The notes below the pieces were generated by a model. It was not told where the DNA came from and searched no databases. It saw nothing but the letters and a program-made list of their open reading frames with translations. Positions 63,774 through 64,000 of a stretch of 64,000 nucleotides of DNA are shown here, one piece after another. The position numbers were made by a program, and so were the translations under genes. Source of the DNA: Zizania palustris (lineage: Eukaryota > Streptophyta > Magnoliopsida > Poales > Poaceae); assembly GCA_019279435.1 (NCBI GenBank), contig JAAALK010000081.1:59139318-59203317 (forward strand), written 5' to 3'. Within the stretch, counting starts at the first letter, position 1; each line of letters opens with the position of its first letter.

Positions 63774-64000
63774 TGTAATCTGTAAACACATATGTTTCAA
63801 TAATGAATGCCGATTTAAAATTGTCTCCATATTTACTAGCCCCTCTTTGGGTATAAGCAACTTCGAACTATATTCGAAGATGGTTATGTGCAAAGAAAAA
63901 CTTCGGAGTACAATTTTTTGGGGGTTCGGAGCCCCTCTGTCATTTTTAAAGATCTTTTGAAATCTTTATGAGATGTCTTCGACTATTTGTAGTCAGAAGA
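63774..64000 (+). other. 3' flank of the Tat-3 antisense gene
   Basis: No gene. TTTCAATAATGAATGCCG (about 63796) and the following 200 bp match 35200-35420 of Tat-2. The 61-bp repeat array would start just outside the window. Confidence 0.55.

Larger units (their letters stand above)
59063..64000 (-). mobile_element. Tat-3: Tat element, 3' half in window
   Basis: It opens with a reversed 495-bp LTR (59063-59557) followed by the spliced antisense gene on plus. Gag-pol would follow on minus beyond 64000. It is a close relative of Tat-2: same LTR length, same leader, same exon structure. The candidate target duplication is ATAAG (59058-59062); its partner is outside the window. Confidence 0.9.

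Overview
The window is plant nuclear DNA and holds nothing but LTR retrotransposons stacked inside one another. I recognise no host gene, tRNA, rRNA or bacterial feature. The element families (Tat-lineage Ty3/gypsy with a spliced antisense gene, long-LTR Ty1/copia of the SIRE/Maximus type, and a Tekay/Del-type long LTR with a GC-rich promoter half) point to a monocot, most likely a grass. That taxonomic call is inference from element families, not from a host gene. A run of exactly 1000 N (42682-43681) is an assembly gap.

Layout. (1) 1-17728: two decayed copies of one Tat family lie head to head. The left copy (88-about 10308) has a reversed LTR remnant, an antisense gene on +, 118-bp tandem repeats and gag-pol on -. 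The right copy (10312-17728) has pol on +, the same tandem repeats and the antisense gene on -. Together they form an inverted repeat with arms of about 7.4-7.6 kb around a 1.3-kb loop. (2) 17729-27235, resuming at 42064: a copia element (Copia-1) sits in the antisense gene of the right arm. Its 5' LTR is 2.2 kb, followed by an iMet-type primer site, damaged gag and pol and a 1.3-kb 3' UTR. (3) 27236-42063: a young Tat element (Tat-2, minus orientation, 495-bp LTRs differing at six positions by my count, target duplication GCACT) sits just upstream of the Copia-1 polypurine tract. Its 1701-codon gag-pol is open and its antisense gene is broken. (4) 31581-34951: a 3371-bp solo LTR of Tekay/Del type (duplication GTGAA) sits in the last exon of that antisense gene. 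(5) 43682-45035: after the gap, a reversed copia LTR piece is fused to a reversed reverse-transcriptase piece. (6) 45036-59062: a run of related copia fragments, namely a gag-only element (Copia-2) carrying a Tat solo LTR (duplication GTCTT), an RT/RNase H remnant (Copia-4), a shared LTR, and the gag start of Copia-3. (7) 59063-64000: the left half of a third Tat element (Tat-3), with a complete five-exon antisense gene.

How the parts relate. Insertion order on the left can be read from the nesting: Tat inverted pair, then Copia-1, then Tat-2, then the Tekay-type LTR. Each Tat element carries two convergent transcription units: gag-pol driven from its 5' LTR, and a spliced gene of unknown function read the other way from a TATA box just inside the 3' LTR, with tandem repeats between their 3' ends.

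The most interesting points are the long inverted repeat (a possible natural source of hairpin RNA), the conserved spliced antisense gene, a conserved noncoding 3' block in the copia elements, and the pol-less copia derivative. The first two have known precedents (maize Mu killer; additional ORFs of the Tat lineage), so I do not claim a wholly new system.
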